64,000 nucleotides of DNA from Muricauda sp. SCSIO 65647 (GTDB taxonomy: Bacteria > Bacteroidota > Bacteroidia > Flavobacteriales > Flavobacteriaceae), in NCBI RefSeq assembly GCF_021534965.1, contig NZ_CP091037.1:722501-786500 (forward strand). The letters run 5' to 3'. The notes under the pieces are model-generated. The model had not been told where the DNA came from. It was given only the letters and a program-made list of their open reading frames with translations, and searched no databases. Each line of letters opens with the position of its first letter. Position 1 is the stretch's first letter. The translations under genes and the position numbers were made by a program. Of this stretch, positions 35,082 through 44,421 are shown in pieces.

Positions 35082-35133
35082 TGCATTAGACCCGACAGGT
35101 TTTTAAATTCTGTCAGGTCTGTCAATGAAATCT

Positions 35134-36426
35134 TTACGCTAAGACCGATTTGTCGATCGTGGCAAAGGCCTGTTCTAAATCGGCCTTTAAATCATCTAAA
35201 TCTTCGAGGCCGACTGACAAGCGAATCAAATCTTTTGTTACCCCTGTCAGCTCTTGTGCAGCATCATCTAACTGTTGGTGGGTCGTACTTGCCGGATGTA
35301 TGATCAACGATTTACTGTCGCCAATATTCGCCAAAAGCGAGAAAATCTTGGTCTCATCGGCTATTTTCTTCGCAGATTCGTAGCCTCCTTTCACGCCGAA
35401 GGTCACCAATCCGCTCTGCCCTTTCGGCAAATAAGCATCTGACTGTGCCTTGTATTTACTCGATGACAGGCCCGGGTAGTTGACCCAAGCGACCTCTTTG
35501 CGTTGTTCAAGCCACTGTGCCAAGGCCAAGGCGTTTTCACTGTGTTTTTTTATACGTACTTCCAACGTTTCCAATCCCTGAATGATTTGAAAGGCATTGA
35601 ACGGACTCAACGCTGCACCATGGTCGCGCAAACCTTCTATTCGCACTTTTGCGATAAAGGCAGCAGGCCCCAATGCCTCATGATAGACCAAACCGTGATA
35701 ACCAGGGGAAGGTTCGGTGAATTCTGGAAACTTTCCGTTTGCCCAATCAAAAGTGCCCGCATCGATGATCGCACCACCCAGGGCGGTACCATTGCCGTTG
35801 ATATATTTGGTCAAGGAATGAATGACAATGTTCGCACCGTGCTCAATTGGGTTCAATAAAGCTGGAGTGGCCACAGTATTATCGACGATAAAAGGTACTT
35901 TTGCTTTTTTGGCTTCTGATGAAATCGCCTTTAAATCCAATACGTCAAGTTTCGGATTGCCCACCGACTCCACAAAGACGGCTCGGGTATTCTCTTGTAC
36001 CGCATTCCCAAAATTTGACGGATTGGTCGGATCTACAAAGGTCGTGGTGATGCCCAACCTCGGCAAGGTCACATTCAACAAATTATAAGTGCCCCCATAT
36101 AGACTATTGGAAGACACAATATGGTCGCCAGCCTTTAAGAGTACCAACAACGTAGTGTTCAAGGCGGCGGTACCCGAAGCGGTGACCACCGAAGCGATGC
36201 CACCCTCCAAGGCGGCCAAGCGCTGTTCAAGAATGTCATTGGTCGGGTTGTTGATACGGGTATAAATGTTGCCAAACTCAGCCAGTGAAAAAAGGTTCGC
36301 GGCATGGTCGGCATTGTTGAACACATAGGCTGTGCTCTGATAAATGGGTACTGCCCGTGTACCTGCGTTGGTGGTCACATCGTGCCCAGCGTGCAGGGCA
36401 TTGGTAGAAAATTTTTGATCGCTCAT
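35134..36426 (-). CDS. metY: O-acetylhomoserine sulfhydrylase
   Basis: 430 residues. PLP enzyme of the Cys/Met family, MetY subgroup by length and by the long insertion (FPEFTEPSPGYHGLVYHE). The PLP lysine is in VIHSLTKYINGNGT and the conserved end is LIIHPASTTH. Incorporates sulfide into O-acetylhomoserine to give homocysteine. First gene behind the second SAM-I riboswitch, 52 bases before the fused metX-thrA gene. Confidence 0.94.
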   Translation of the reverse strand: MSDQKFSTNALHAGHDVTTNAGTRAVPIYQSTAYVFNNADHAANLFSLAEFGNIYTRINNPTNDILEQRLAALEGGIASVVTASGTAALNTTLLVLLKAGDHIVSSNSLYGGTYNLLNVTLPRLGITTTFVDPTNPSNFGNAVQENTRAVFVESVGNPKLDVLDLKAISSEAKKAKVPFIVDNTVATPALLNPIEHGANIVIHSLTKYINGNGTALGGAIIDAGTFDWANGKFPEFTEPSPGYHGLVYHEALGPAAFIAKVRIEGLRDHGAALSPFNAFQIIQGLETLEVRIKKHSENALALAQWLEQRKEVAWVNYPGLSSSKYKAQSDAYLPKGQSGLVTFGVKGGYESAKKIADETKIFSLLANIGDSKSLIIHPASTTHQQLDDAAQELTGVTKDLIRLSVGLEDLDDLKADLEQAFATIDKSVLA

Positions 36427-36472
36427 GATTTTAATTTTTTTTAGGTTAACGATTAAATTAAAAACACAATGA

Positions 36473-36495
36473 TCATTTCGCTTCCGCGGAATGAC
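36473..36495. repeat. Palindrome in the metY leader
   Basis: TCATTTCGCTTCCGCGGAAT plus GAC: arms TCATT(T/C)CGC around a 4-base loop. It belongs to another common Bacteroidota palindrome type and may act in the leader, since T-rich sequence follows on the minus strand. Confidence 0.55.
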
Positions 36496-36542
36496 ATAAT
36501 CAAAAAGTTACAAGAAAGAAATATCGAGGTTATTCGATGGTT

Positions 36543-36704
36543 GCTATCTTTTCCTATCTCGAGTACGGTCTTATTCGACAAGAGATCCTGAAACTCCCGA
36601 TAGCTATCGGGACAGGACAAGGATAGAATGTAGCACCTTCTCCGCAAAGAGCGGAGGGTTGCCAAGGCTTCATAGGGTCTATTCCCTCCACCTTTCTTGA
36701 TAAC
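36543..36704 (-). ncRNA. SAM-I (S-box) riboswitch upstream of metY, enlarged P4 arm
   Basis: The minus strand shows GTTATC (36704-36699), AAGAAAGGTGGAGGGA, CTATGAAGCC..GGCAACC, a P3 hairpin CTCCGC..GCGGAG and AAGGTGCTACATTC, the S-box core. The best 3' P1 strand is GATAGC at 36548-36543, directly after GGAAAA as in other S-boxes, with P4 closed by TCTATC (36627-36622) and GATAGG (36558-36553). This makes P4 unusually long because it holds a palindromic repeat. An alternative 9-bp P1 can form with GATAGCTAT at 36608-36600 inside that repeat. Confidence 0.88.
36595..36612. repeat. 18-bp perfect palindrome inside the riboswitch P4 arm
   Basis: TCCCGATAGCTATCGGGA. Together with TCCTG and CAGGA outside it makes an extended hairpin. 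Looks like a repeat inserted into the variable P4 loop. Confidence 0.8.
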
Positions 36705-36733
36705 TATTCAATACGTGTTTGAACTTCGAACCA

Positions 36734-36741
36734 CAAATATA
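36734..36741 (-). promoter_or_regulatory. -7 promoter element for the metY operon
   Basis: TATATTTG on the minus strand matches TAnnTTTG and lies about 30 bases before the riboswitch aptamer. No good -33 TTTG was seen. Confidence 0.5.
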
Positions 36742-36796
36742 AGTGCAGATTTTTCTAAAATCCTAATGATTTGGGAAATTTTCACATACTATCAGA

Positions 36797-38731
36797 CTAT
36801 TTGGGTAAAACTGAAAACTCTAAATTGGAGTCTGTAAACACCGTATGGGTCTGGGTTTTAAAGTCGTCTTCCGCTGCTTTGAAAATATTCTCAACGTATG
36901 TCTGCGGATTCAAGTCAATCAATGGAAACCATGTGCTCTGTACCTGTACTTGCAGTTTATGACCTTTTTTGAAGGTGTGAAATACATCTTGCAATTTGAT
37001 ATTGACGTTTGTTTTTTGGTTGGGCACAAAAGGTTCTGGACGGGAAAAACTATTTCTAAACCTACCACGAAGCACCTCACTGCGCACCATTAAATGATAA
37101 TTGCTCATTTTTAAATGATCTTGCATCTCATCATTGGTTTCGACATCAGGTGGGTGTACATCGATGATTTTTACGATCCAGTCAGCTGCTGTACCTGTTG
37201 TTGCGACCTTCAAATTCGCCAATATGGGTCCTGCCAAGGTCAAATCTTCTTCCAAAACATCGGTCTCGAATACCAGTACATCAGAACGGCGTGCTGCGAA
37301 ACGTTGGTCATCGGTCATGTATTTTCTGGGCGTGAACACGGTTTTGACATCCTCAGAATAGGGTACCGGTTTTTTGATATCGCTGACAAATTTAATTGCT
37401 GACATATCTTTTTGTTCTGAAGTCAATGCTTCGTTTTCAGAAAGAAACATGGTTCGCTTTTGTATCGCCTTTGGGGGCCAAGAGTCGTATGCCGCCCATT
37501 CTTTCGCGCCCGAATCATATACATAGGCTTCGGGGAGTCCCGTTTTGCCATCGCCTTCCCCTTTCAAAAAATGGTGAAAGAACTTGGTTTCTATCTTATC
37601 TTGGTAAAACTCTGAAATGGAATCCCCGAAATAATAGTTGCCCACCAAGCTGCGTCCGTTACGCCTTGCCCAACGGCCATGGTCCCAAGGGCCAAAAACC
37701 ATGGTATTATAGGCTCCTTCGTTATACTTTTCAATGTTCTTATAGGTTTCCAATGGTCCGTATAAATCTTCTGCATCGAACCAGCCACCCACGATCATGG
37801 TGGCCACATGCGATTTGGTCTTGTCAAGATGTTGGATCAAACCGCGGCTTTGCCACAATTCATCATAATTGGGGTGCTCTTTGAGCTCATTCCAGAAAAA
37901 ATCATCCGTCATCTCGTCTGGGGCCAAGCTGGGTTTATCCCCAATATCATATTCAAAGAAGGAATTGAGATTTTCCAAAGGGCCCATATCCAGAAAAAAT
38001 TGATATTGGTCTTCGGTGCCAATATCAGGCAAGGTGTACCAAGCTGTATCAATGGGCTTGTCTCCGTTGGGCCTTGGTGTGCCAAATAAAGAAGTAATTC
38101 TAAAATAACTCAATAAATAGGCTCCATTGTGATGAAAATCATCAAAGTAGAAATCACCTATGCATGCTTGCGGTGATGATGCCTTCAATGCTGGATGCGG
38201 ATCAATCGTACCATAAGTAGCATAAAAACCGGGATACGAAATGCCCCATAGACCCACTTTGCCATTGTTGTTCTCTACATTGTTGATCAGCCACTCAATG
38301 GTATCATAGGTATCAGAACTTTCATCAATCTGATCGTTTGAGGTTTTTTCAGGAATATAGGCCCGCATATTTTCATAATGGCCCTCGCTCAACCAACGGC
38401 CCCGTACATCTTGGTACACCACGATATAACCCTCTTTCATCATATTGATATTGGGACTGATCTGTTTTCTGAATTGTCCCTCACCATAGGGTCGAGAGCT
38501 ATAAGGTGTTCGTTGCATCAAGATGGGATATTCTCTTGAAGTATCTTTCGGGGAATAAATCGTGGTATGCAATTTCACCCCATCGCGCATCTCAATATCG
38601 ACTTCTTTTTTGTTGTAATGGTCCGCTACATAATTTTCTTCGACAAGAGTTGTCTTGGCTGCTTTTTTACAGGAAACAATGACCGCAAAAGCCACAAAAA
38701 ATAAAATGAAAACATGAAAGCGCAATTTCAT
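36797..38731 (-). CDS. CocE/NonD family hydrolase, lipoprotein
   Basis: 644 residues. N-terminal lipoprotein signal (FVAFAVIVSC). X-Pro dipeptidyl-peptidase S15-like alpha/beta hydrolase domain with Ser165 in GLWGISYPGF and a catalytic-region GPWDHGRWARRNG, then the C-terminal jelly-roll domain typical of cocaine esterase-like acyl hydrolases. Probably a cell-envelope peptidase or acylase such as glutaryl-7-ACA acylase relatives; substrate unknown. It follows metK by 84 bases without a visible terminator but has no evident metabolic link to it. Confidence 0.88.
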   Translation of the reverse strand: MKLRFHVFILFFVAFAVIVSCKKAAKTTLVEENYVADHYNKKEVDIEMRDGVKLHTTIYSPKDTSREYPILMQRTPYSSRPYGEGQFRKQISPNINMMKEGYIVVYQDVRGRWLSEGHYENMRAYIPEKTSNDQIDESSDTYDTIEWLINNVENNNGKVGLWGISYPGFYATYGTIDPHPALKASSPQACIGDFYFDDFHHNGAYLLSYFRITSLFGTPRPNGDKPIDTAWYTLPDIGTEDQYQFFLDMGPLENLNSFFEYDIGDKPSLAPDEMTDDFFWNELKEHPNYDELWQSRGLIQHLDKTKSHVATMIVGGWFDAEDLYGPLETYKNIEKYNEGAYNTMVFGPWDHGRWARRNGRSLVGNYYFGDSISEFYQDKIETKFFHHFLKGEGDGKTGLPEAYVYDSGAKEWAAYDSWPPKAIQKRTMFLSENEALTSEQKDMSAIKFVSDIKKPVPYSEDVKTVFTPRKYMTDDQRFAARRSDVLVFETDVLEEDLTLAGPILANLKVATTGTAADWIVKIIDVHPPDVETNDEMQDHLKMSNYHLMVRSEVLRGRFRNSFSRPEPFVPNQKTNVNIKLQDVFHTFKKGHKLQVQVQSTWFPLIDLNPQTYVENIFKAAEDDFKTQTHTVFTDSNLEFSVLPK

Positions 38732-38815
38732 TTCGATAGGTTTTAGTAAGTGCCTAAAACTACGAAAGAAATCTTTTTATATCCAGATTCCTGCTTTACC
38801 ATATGAATGACAGGA

Positions 38816-40069
38816 CTACAAGCCAAAAGCAACTTTCACCTGATCGACCATATCCAGTTTTTCCCATGTGAAAAGCTCGACCTCCATTTCAACACGGCCG
38901 TTATAGGGCGATTCAAAAATCTTGGTCACCATCTGTGGTTTTTTGCCCATATGGCCATAAGCGGCGGTTTCTAGATAAATCGGATTTCGAAGTTTCAATC
39001 GTTCTTCAATGGCAAATGGGCGCATATCAAACAATTCGGCCACCTTTTTGGCAATTTCACCATCTGAGAGCGATACTTTCGATGTGCCAAAAGTATCGAC
39101 GAAGACAGATGTGGGCTCTACCACTCCAATGGCATAGCTGACCTGTACCATAATCTCATCGGCCACACCGGCCGCCACCAAGTTTTTTGCGGCATGGCGA
39201 GCGGCATAAGCCGCACTTCGGTCTACTTTGCTGGGATCTTTACCACTGAATGCCCCACCACCATGGGCACCTTTGCCGCCATAGGTGTCGATGATAATTT
39301 TTCTGCCTGTAAGTCCTGTATCCCCATGCGGACCACCGATCACAAACTTTCCTGTCGGGTTCACGTGGTAGGTAATATTGTCAGTGAACAATTCTTGTAC
39401 ATATTTGGGCAATTGTGCTTTGACCTTGGGAATCAAGATTTCAATTACATCCTTTTTGATCCGGGCCAACATATTCTCATCGGTATCAAATTCATCATGT
39501 TGGGTCGACACTACTATGGTATCGATACGCTGCGGTACATTATCCTCAGAATATTCAATGGTCACCTGTGCTTTCGCATCAGGTCTTAGATAGGTGATTT
39601 CTTTGCCTTCTCTCCTTAACTCTGCCAAAGCCTGAAGAATCTTATGCGAAATATCCAATGCCAATGGCATATAATTCTCCGTTTCTTTGGTCGCGTAGCC
39701 GAACATCATACCTTGATCACCGGCACCTTGCTCTTCTTTTGACCCACGATCGACCCCTTGGTTGATTTCTTGTGACTGCTCGTGAATCAACGAAATCACC
39801 CCACATGAATCACCGCTGAACTGATACTCGCCTTTCGTATACCCAATTTTGTTAATGGTATCACGGGCAATGTTCTGCACATCTAAATAGGTGTTGCTCT
39901 TCACTTCACCGGCCAGAACCACCTGCCCCGTGGTGACCAATGTCTCGCAAGCGACCTTGCTATTGGGGTCAAAGGCAAGAAAATAATCAAGTAAGGCGTC
40001 ACTGATTTGATCGGCCACTTTATCGGGATGGCCCTCACTGACAGATTCAGAAGTAAAGAGATAAGGCAT
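38816..40069 (-). CDS. metK: S-adenosylmethionine synthase
   Basis: 417 residues. Makes SAM from methionine and [13 protein letters not shown] at the N-terminus, [12 protein letters not shown] (ATP-binding hexapeptide region) and [16 protein letters not shown] (P-loop-like) are all present. Length is normal. Its leader carries a SAM-II-like pseudoknot aptamer and a consensus promoter, giving feedback by its own product. Confidence 0.97.
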   Translation of the reverse strand: MPYLFTSESVSEGHPDKVADQISDALLDYFLAFDPNSKVACETLVTTGQVVLAGEVKSNTYLDVQNIARDTINKIGYTKGEYQFSGDSCGVISLIHEQSQEINQGVDRGSKEEQGAGDQGMMFGYATKETENYMPLALDISHKILQALAELRREGKEITYLRPDAKAQVTIEYSEDNVPQRIDTIVVSTQHDEFDTDENMLARIKKDVIEILIPKVKAQLPKYVQELFTDNITYHVNPTGKFVIGGPHGDTGLTGRKIIIDTYGGKGAHGGGAFSGKDPSKVDRSAAYAARHAAKNLVAAGVADEIMVQVSYAIGVVEPTSVFVDTFGTSKVSLSDGEIAKKVAELFDMRPFAIEERLKLRNPIYLETAAYGHMGKKPQMVTKIFESPYNGRVEMEVELFTWEKLDMVDQVKVAFGL

Positions 40070-40088
40070 GCATACTATTTTTTCAGAA

Positions 40089-40170
40089 AGATTTGACGCT
40101 ACAGCCCAAAGAAGTTTACACCACTTTTTAGCATTTCTTAGTGAGGTTGTAATCAGTCAAATCTGTCCTC
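40089..40170 (-). ncRNA. SAM-II-like riboswitch in the metK leader
   Basis: On the minus strand P1 GAGG (40170-40167) and CCTC (40146-40143) enclose the loop GATTTGACTGATTACAA; then comes AATGCTAAAAAGTGG (ending 40121). This follows the SAM-II (metA) aptamer layout, loop GAUUU..ACC..UUGCAA and 3' GCUAAAAAGG, with ACT/AGT replacing ACC/GG(U) in P2. Loop bases AGATTTGAC (40164-40156) are perfectly complementary to GTCAAATCT (40097-40089) next to the start codon, a ready switching partner. Assignment was made by eye against the known aptamer consensus. Confidence 0.72.
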
Positions 40171-40183
40171 TAGTTTCGAAAGG

Positions 40184-40213
40184 CAAAAGTACATATTCAC
40201 CAACGAAATCAAA
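40184..40213 (-). promoter_or_regulatory. Bacteroidota promoter of metK
   Basis: TTTG (40213-40210), 18-base spacer, TACTTTTG (40191-40184), a full match to TAnnTTTG. The transcript would begin just ahead of the aptamer's P1. Confidence 0.65.
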
Positions 40214-40353
40214 ATTTTGTTTTGAATTGTTTATAATGGAAAACGGTTGCGCATTTCAACATAATTTTTTCAGTAAACCCATTTGAGTTTGTATATTGCA
40301 ACCCCCCGATTTTAAAATGGAACCATAGCAATTTCCACAAAACTAAATACACC

Positions 40354-40968
40354 ATGCATATTGCAGTTGCCGGAAACATTGGAGCTGGAAAGACCACCCT
40401 GACCACTTTATTGGCCAAACATTATAGATGGGAGGCCCATTTCGAAGATGTGGTCGACAACCCCTACCTCGATGATTTTTATACCCAAATGGAACGATGG
40501 AGCTTCAATCTGCAGATTTACTTTTTGAACAGTCGTTATCGGCAAATTCTGAAAATACGTGAAAGCGGCAAAAATGTGATTCAAGACCGTACCATTTATG
40601 AAGATGCACACATCTTCGCCCCCAACCTGCACGCCATGGGACTCATGACCAATCGTGATTTTAGCAACTACAAGAGTCTTTTTGAGCTGATGGAAAGTTT
40701 GGTGCAACCCCCCGATCTGTTGATTTATCTGCGCAGTTCGATCCCTAACCTTGTAAATCAGATACACAAAAGGGGACGTGAATATGAAAACAGTATCTCC
40801 ATAGACTACCTGAGCCGCTTGAACGAGCGCTATGAGGCATGGGTGAACACCTATGAAAAGGGCAAGTTATTGGTGGTAGATGTCGATGAGGTCAACTTTG
40901 TCGATAAACAAGAAGATCTGGGCCAGGTCATCACTAAAATAGATGCCGAGATCCATGGGTTGTTCTGA
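40354..40968 (+). CDS. Deoxynucleoside kinase
   Basis: 204 residues. Phosphorylates deoxynucleosides for salvage. P-loop GNIGAGKTT, the ERS/DRT-type motif IQDRTIYEDAHIF and the LID arginines (HKRGREYENS) match the dNK/dGK family. Divergent from metK, with a 284-base gap holding the metK leader; upstream of TonB. Substrate (dA, dG or dC) cannot be decided. A CNT nucleoside transporter and thyA occur 11-13 kb away. Confidence 0.92.
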   Translation: MHIAVAGNIGAGKTTLTTLLAKHYRWEAHFEDVVDNPYLDDFYTQMERWSFNLQIYFLNSRYRQILKIRESGKNVIQDRTIYEDAHIFAPNLHAMGLMTNRDFSNYKSLFELMESLVQPPDLLIYLRSSIPNLVNQIHKRGREYENSISIDYLSRLNERYEAWVNTYEKGKLLVVDVDEVNFVDKQEDLGQVITKIDAEIHGLF

Positions 40969-41154
40969 CCGGCAGCCTTCTCATCAGGTGCCTGAAGCGG
41001 AATTTCGTCACTTTGATTTGCGCCTTCATAGAAATATCAAAACGTTCCCTCATCCAAAAGGTGCGTTCCCTCATTCTTGGTTTTTTGCTTCATGATTTCA
41101 AGCTAGTTTCATCTTGATTACTAACAGGCCCTTTAAAGGCCAAAAATTGTAAAG

Positions 41155-41859
41155 ATGGAACCAAAGAAAAATCCAAAGTCAAACCTTGAAAAAGACCTAA
41201 CGCTTTACTTCATGATAGGGCTGGTCGCAGTACTATCGATGAGCTATACAGCAATTGAATGGAAAACATATGACAATGTCATTACATGTCCTATAAATCC
41301 TGATTTTGACACCGATATGGGAGAAATACCCCCTATGACCTTTCAAAAATTGCCCCCTCCACCAAAACCCAAGATTCAGGCGCCTCCGATAATTGAAATT
41401 GCACCTGACGATGAAGAAATCATTGAAACTGTAATTGAATCGAATGAGCCTGACCAAAGTACTGAAATCGTGAATTACACCGATATAGATGTTGCCGATG
41501 TGGACGAACCTGAAGAAATTCCCTTTTCAGTAATCGAAAACGTACCCATTTTTCCGGGCTGTGAGAATGCCACCAATCAAGGGACTTGTTTTCAAGAAAT
41601 GATGCAAAAACACATTAAAAAGAACTTTCACTACCCTGAACTGGCCAAAGAAATGGGGTTGCAGGGGCGTGTCAATGTGATATTTACCATTCAAAAAGAT
41701 GGCAGTATCAGTGGCATCAAAATGCGCGGACCACATGAAGTTTTGGAAAGAGAGGCAAAAAGAATTATTTCGAAGTTACCGAGAATGACCCCAGGTAAGC
41801 AGCGTGGCACCCCGGTCAAAGTGCCATTCGCCATTCCGATTACATTCAAGTTGCAGTAA
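41155..41859 (+). CDS. Energy transducer TonB
   Basis: 234 residues. One N-terminal membrane segment (YFMIGLVAVLSMSYTAI), a Pro-rich periplasmic stretch (KLPPPPKPKIQAPPI) and acidic linker, then a TonB C-terminal domain (NFHYPELAKEMGLQGRVNVI, about residues 155-234). Transmits inner-membrane energy to outer-membrane receptors. Two cysteines in the domain entrance (FPGCENATNQGTC) are usual for Bacteroidota TonB proteins. No exbBD or receptor gene adjoins it. Confidence 0.9.
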   Translation: MEPKKNPKSNLEKDLTLYFMIGLVAVLSMSYTAIEWKTYDNVITCPINPDFDTDMGEIPPMTFQKLPPPPKPKIQAPPIIEIAPDDEEIIETVIESNEPDQSTEIVNYTDIDVADVDEPEEIPFSVIENVPIFPGCENATNQGTCFQEMMQKHIKKNFHYPELAKEMGLQGRVNVIFTIQKDGSISGIKMRGPHEVLEREAKRIISKLPRMTPGKQRGTPVKVPFAIPITFKLQ

Positions 41860-41885
41860 TCTACCATAAGACATTACTGAAACGA

Positions 41886-41919
41886 TAAAAACAAAAAACC
41901 ACGCCAAAAGGCGTGGTTT
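41886..41919 (-). terminator. Rho-independent terminator after hppA
   Basis: AAACCACGCC and GGCGTGGTTT pair perfectly (10 bp) around a 4-base loop. On the minus strand a T-rich run follows (TTTTTTGTTTTT), so it mainly ends hppA transcription. Confidence 0.88.
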
Positions 41920-41949
41920 ACACTTATTATATATTCGAAGTTCTATTTC

Positions 41950-44310
41950 TTAGTCGATATCGATAGTACTGTTGTATTCTTCGACCGTTTTTTTCACTTC
42001 TTCTTTGGTCGCGCCAGTGAACTCGCGCACCTCTTCTTTTCCATCGACTATCGAAGTGACCACCGCTTTATAGGTGCCCTCATCAGTTGTGTTGATTTCA
42101 ACTTTCACCTGTTTTTCCATAGTTTCAACCGCATCGTTCAACACATTTATTTCTATCGCTTCTTGGTGCAACATGCCCATCTCATCAGCAGGTGCAAGGC
42201 TTACCAAACTTGGGGCGATCACCAAGGCCACTACCGACATCAATTTCAACAAAATGTTCAATGATGGGCCAGAAGTATCCTTGAAAGGATCACCGACGGT
42301 ATCACCCACAACGGCTGCCTTGTGCGCATCAGAACCTTTGCGGCCTTCGCCCTCGATGGTCTTCTTGGCATTGTCCCATGCACCGCCTGCATTTGATTGA
42401 AAAATCGCCATCAATACGCCTGCAGTGGTCACCCCGGCCAAAAGACCGCCCAACATATCGGCACCGCCCAAGAAACCAACGGCAACGGGCACGGCAATGG
42501 CCAAAAGACCCGGCAATACCATCTCTTTGATGGAAGCCGTGGTTGAAATGGCCACACATTTTTCGTATTCGGCCAATCCGTCGGCAGCATCAAAAATCTT
42601 TCTATCGGCTTCTGAAGCCTTCGAAAGGTCTGAATCGTATTTGCGCATGACTTCCAACGCCGCTTTCAATTGGGGAATATCTTTAAACTGACGGCGAACC
42701 TCTTCGATCATTGCCATGGCCGCACGGCCCACAGCATTCATTGAAAGGGCCGAGAACACAAAGGGAAGCATACCCCCGACCAATAGTCCCGCCATAATCT
42801 TTGGTTGCGAAACATCAATGGACTTTACCCCTGCCGTTTGCATAAAGGCAGCAAAGAGTGCCAATGCGGTCAAAGCCGCAGAAGCAATCGCAAATCCTTT
42901 TCCAATGGCTGCAGTGGTGTTGCCCACAGCATCCAATTTATCGGTACGCTCACGTACTTCACTCGGTAGTTCGGCCATTTCGGCAATACCCCCGGCGTTG
43001 TCAGAAATAGGCCCATAAGCGTCAACGGCCAATTGAATTCCCGTATTGGCGAGCATACCAACGGCTGCAATGGCTATTCCGTAAAGACCTGCAAAATGGT
43101 GTGACACCAAAATCGCAGCAGCAATCAAGATGATGGGAACCATGGTAGACATCATACCTACACCCAGACCTGCAATGATATTGGTGGCAGAACCAGTCTC
43201 AGACTGCCGTACGATAGAGTTAACCGGTTTTGTGCCGGTACCGGTATAATATTCGGTCACCTTACCAACCAAAAGACCGGCCACAAGACCTGCAATGGTA
43301 GCCCAAAAGACTCCCATGGCACCAAATGGCAATCCTTCAACCGATTCTGGAATAAATGCATTGATCAAAAAGTAAGAAGCCACCAACATTAAACCGGCAG
43401 AACCAAACTCGCCAATGTTCAATGCCGTTTGTGGATTACCTCCTTCTTTTACACGCACGAAAAATGTTCCAATGATAGACATTACAATACCTACTGCGGC
43501 CAAAGCCAGTGGCAGATAGACCGCTCCCAAACCGTCAAAACCTGGAGTAACTATGATTGCCCCCAATACCATGGTACCGATGATCGATCCCACATATGAC
43601 TCAAAAAGGTCGGCACCCATACCGGCCACATCCCCTACATTATCTCCAACATTGTCAGCTATGGTAGCGGGATTCAATGGGTGGTCTTCAGGAATACCTG
43701 CTTCAACCTTACCCACAAGGTCAGCACCTACATCGGCCGCTTTGGTGTAAATACCACCGCCCACACGGGCAAAAAGGGCAATCGAAGATGCGCCCAAAGA
43801 GAAACCAGAAAGTACGTTCAATACTTCACCGATACTCCAGCCTTGTCCGCTATATAACATAAACAAACCGCTGAGACCAAGCACCCCAAGGCCTACAACA
43901 CCAAGGCCCATTACCGAACCACCGGCAAAGGCGACTTCCAAAGCCTTGCTCAATGAGGTTCTCGCTGCGTTGGTGGTGCGAACATTTGCCTTGGTGGCAA
44001 CTTTCATACCGATAAAACCGGCCAAAGCGGAACAAATGGCCCCCACGATGAAAGAAACCGCGACCATACCGTTCGACCCTTCTTCATTTTGACCTTTGAA
44101 GAATAACAATACGGCCACTGCGGCCACGAAGATGGCCAAAATCTTATACTCTGCCTTAAGAAAAGACATGGCGCCATCGGCGATATTCTTGGCAATACGT
44201 GCCATTTTTTCCTCTCCGACAGCCTGTTTTGAGACCCATGCATTCTTTACAAAAACATAGAGCAGTCCCAAAACTCCAAATCCCCATAAATAAGGTACAA
44301 GTGATTCCAT
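41950..44310 (-). CDS. hppA: Membrane-bound ion-translocating pyrophosphatase
   Basis: 786 residues with about 16 membrane helices. Catalytic signature [20 protein letters not shown] and the following [19 protein letters not shown] are intact. [10 protein letters not shown] has alanine at the position that distinguishes K+-dependent from K+-independent enzymes (the latter have lysine), so it is probably K+-stimulated. Whether it pumps H+ or Na+ cannot be decided from what I can see. An acidic tail of about 60 residues beyond the usual end ([15 protein letters not shown]) is an extra feature. Neighbour of the soluble pyrophosphatase. Confidence 0.94.
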   Translation of the reverse strand: MESLVPYLWGFGVLGLLYVFVKNAWVSKQAVGEEKMARIAKNIADGAMSFLKAEYKILAIFVAAVAVLLFFKGQNEEGSNGMVAVSFIVGAICSALAGFIGMKVATKANVRTTNAARTSLSKALEVAFAGGSVMGLGVVGLGVLGLSGLFMLYSGQGWSIGEVLNVLSGFSLGASSIALFARVGGGIYTKAADVGADLVGKVEAGIPEDHPLNPATIADNVGDNVGDVAGMGADLFESYVGSIIGTMVLGAIIVTPGFDGLGAVYLPLALAAVGIVMSIIGTFFVRVKEGGNPQTALNIGEFGSAGLMLVASYFLINAFIPESVEGLPFGAMGVFWATIAGLVAGLLVGKVTEYYTGTGTKPVNSIVRQSETGSATNIIAGLGVGMMSTMVPIILIAAAILVSHHFAGLYGIAIAAVGMLANTGIQLAVDAYGPISDNAGGIAEMAELPSEVRERTDKLDAVGNTTAAIGKGFAIASAALTALALFAAFMQTAGVKSIDVSQPKIMAGLLVGGMLPFVFSALSMNAVGRAAMAMIEEVRRQFKDIPQLKAALEVMRKYDSDLSKASEADRKIFDAADGLAEYEKCVAISTTASIKEMVLPGLLAIAVPVAVGFLGGADMLGGLLAGVTTAGVLMAIFQSNAGGAWDNAKKTIEGEGRKGSDAHKAAVVGDTVGDPFKDTSGPSLNILLKLMSVVALVIAPSLVSLAPADEMGMLHQEAIEINVLNDAVETMEKQVKVEINTTDEGTYKAVVTSIVDGKEEVREFTGATKEEVKKTVEEYNSTIDID

Positions 44311-44365
44311 AAATAAAGTTTTAAGGTTTTTTAAGTGGCTGCAAAAGTAGTAAAATGGGCCTTAA

Positions 44366-44408
44366 TAAAAAAAGCCCTCTTTCGGGTTTAAAAGAAGGCT
44401 TTCCTTTT
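44366..44408 (-). terminator. Terminator between ppa and hppA
   Basis: AAAGCC-TCTTT and AAAGA-GGCTTT arms with an internal bulge; the minus-strand reading ends in TTTTTTTATT. Separates the two pyrophosphatase transcripts. Confidence 0.8.
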
Positions 44409-44421
44409 CATAATGAATTCT

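Noticed and set aside
36453-36665. Minus-strand frame within the metY leader
   Set aside because: It lies inside the SAM-I aptamer and repeats, and its composition follows RNA structure rather than coding.
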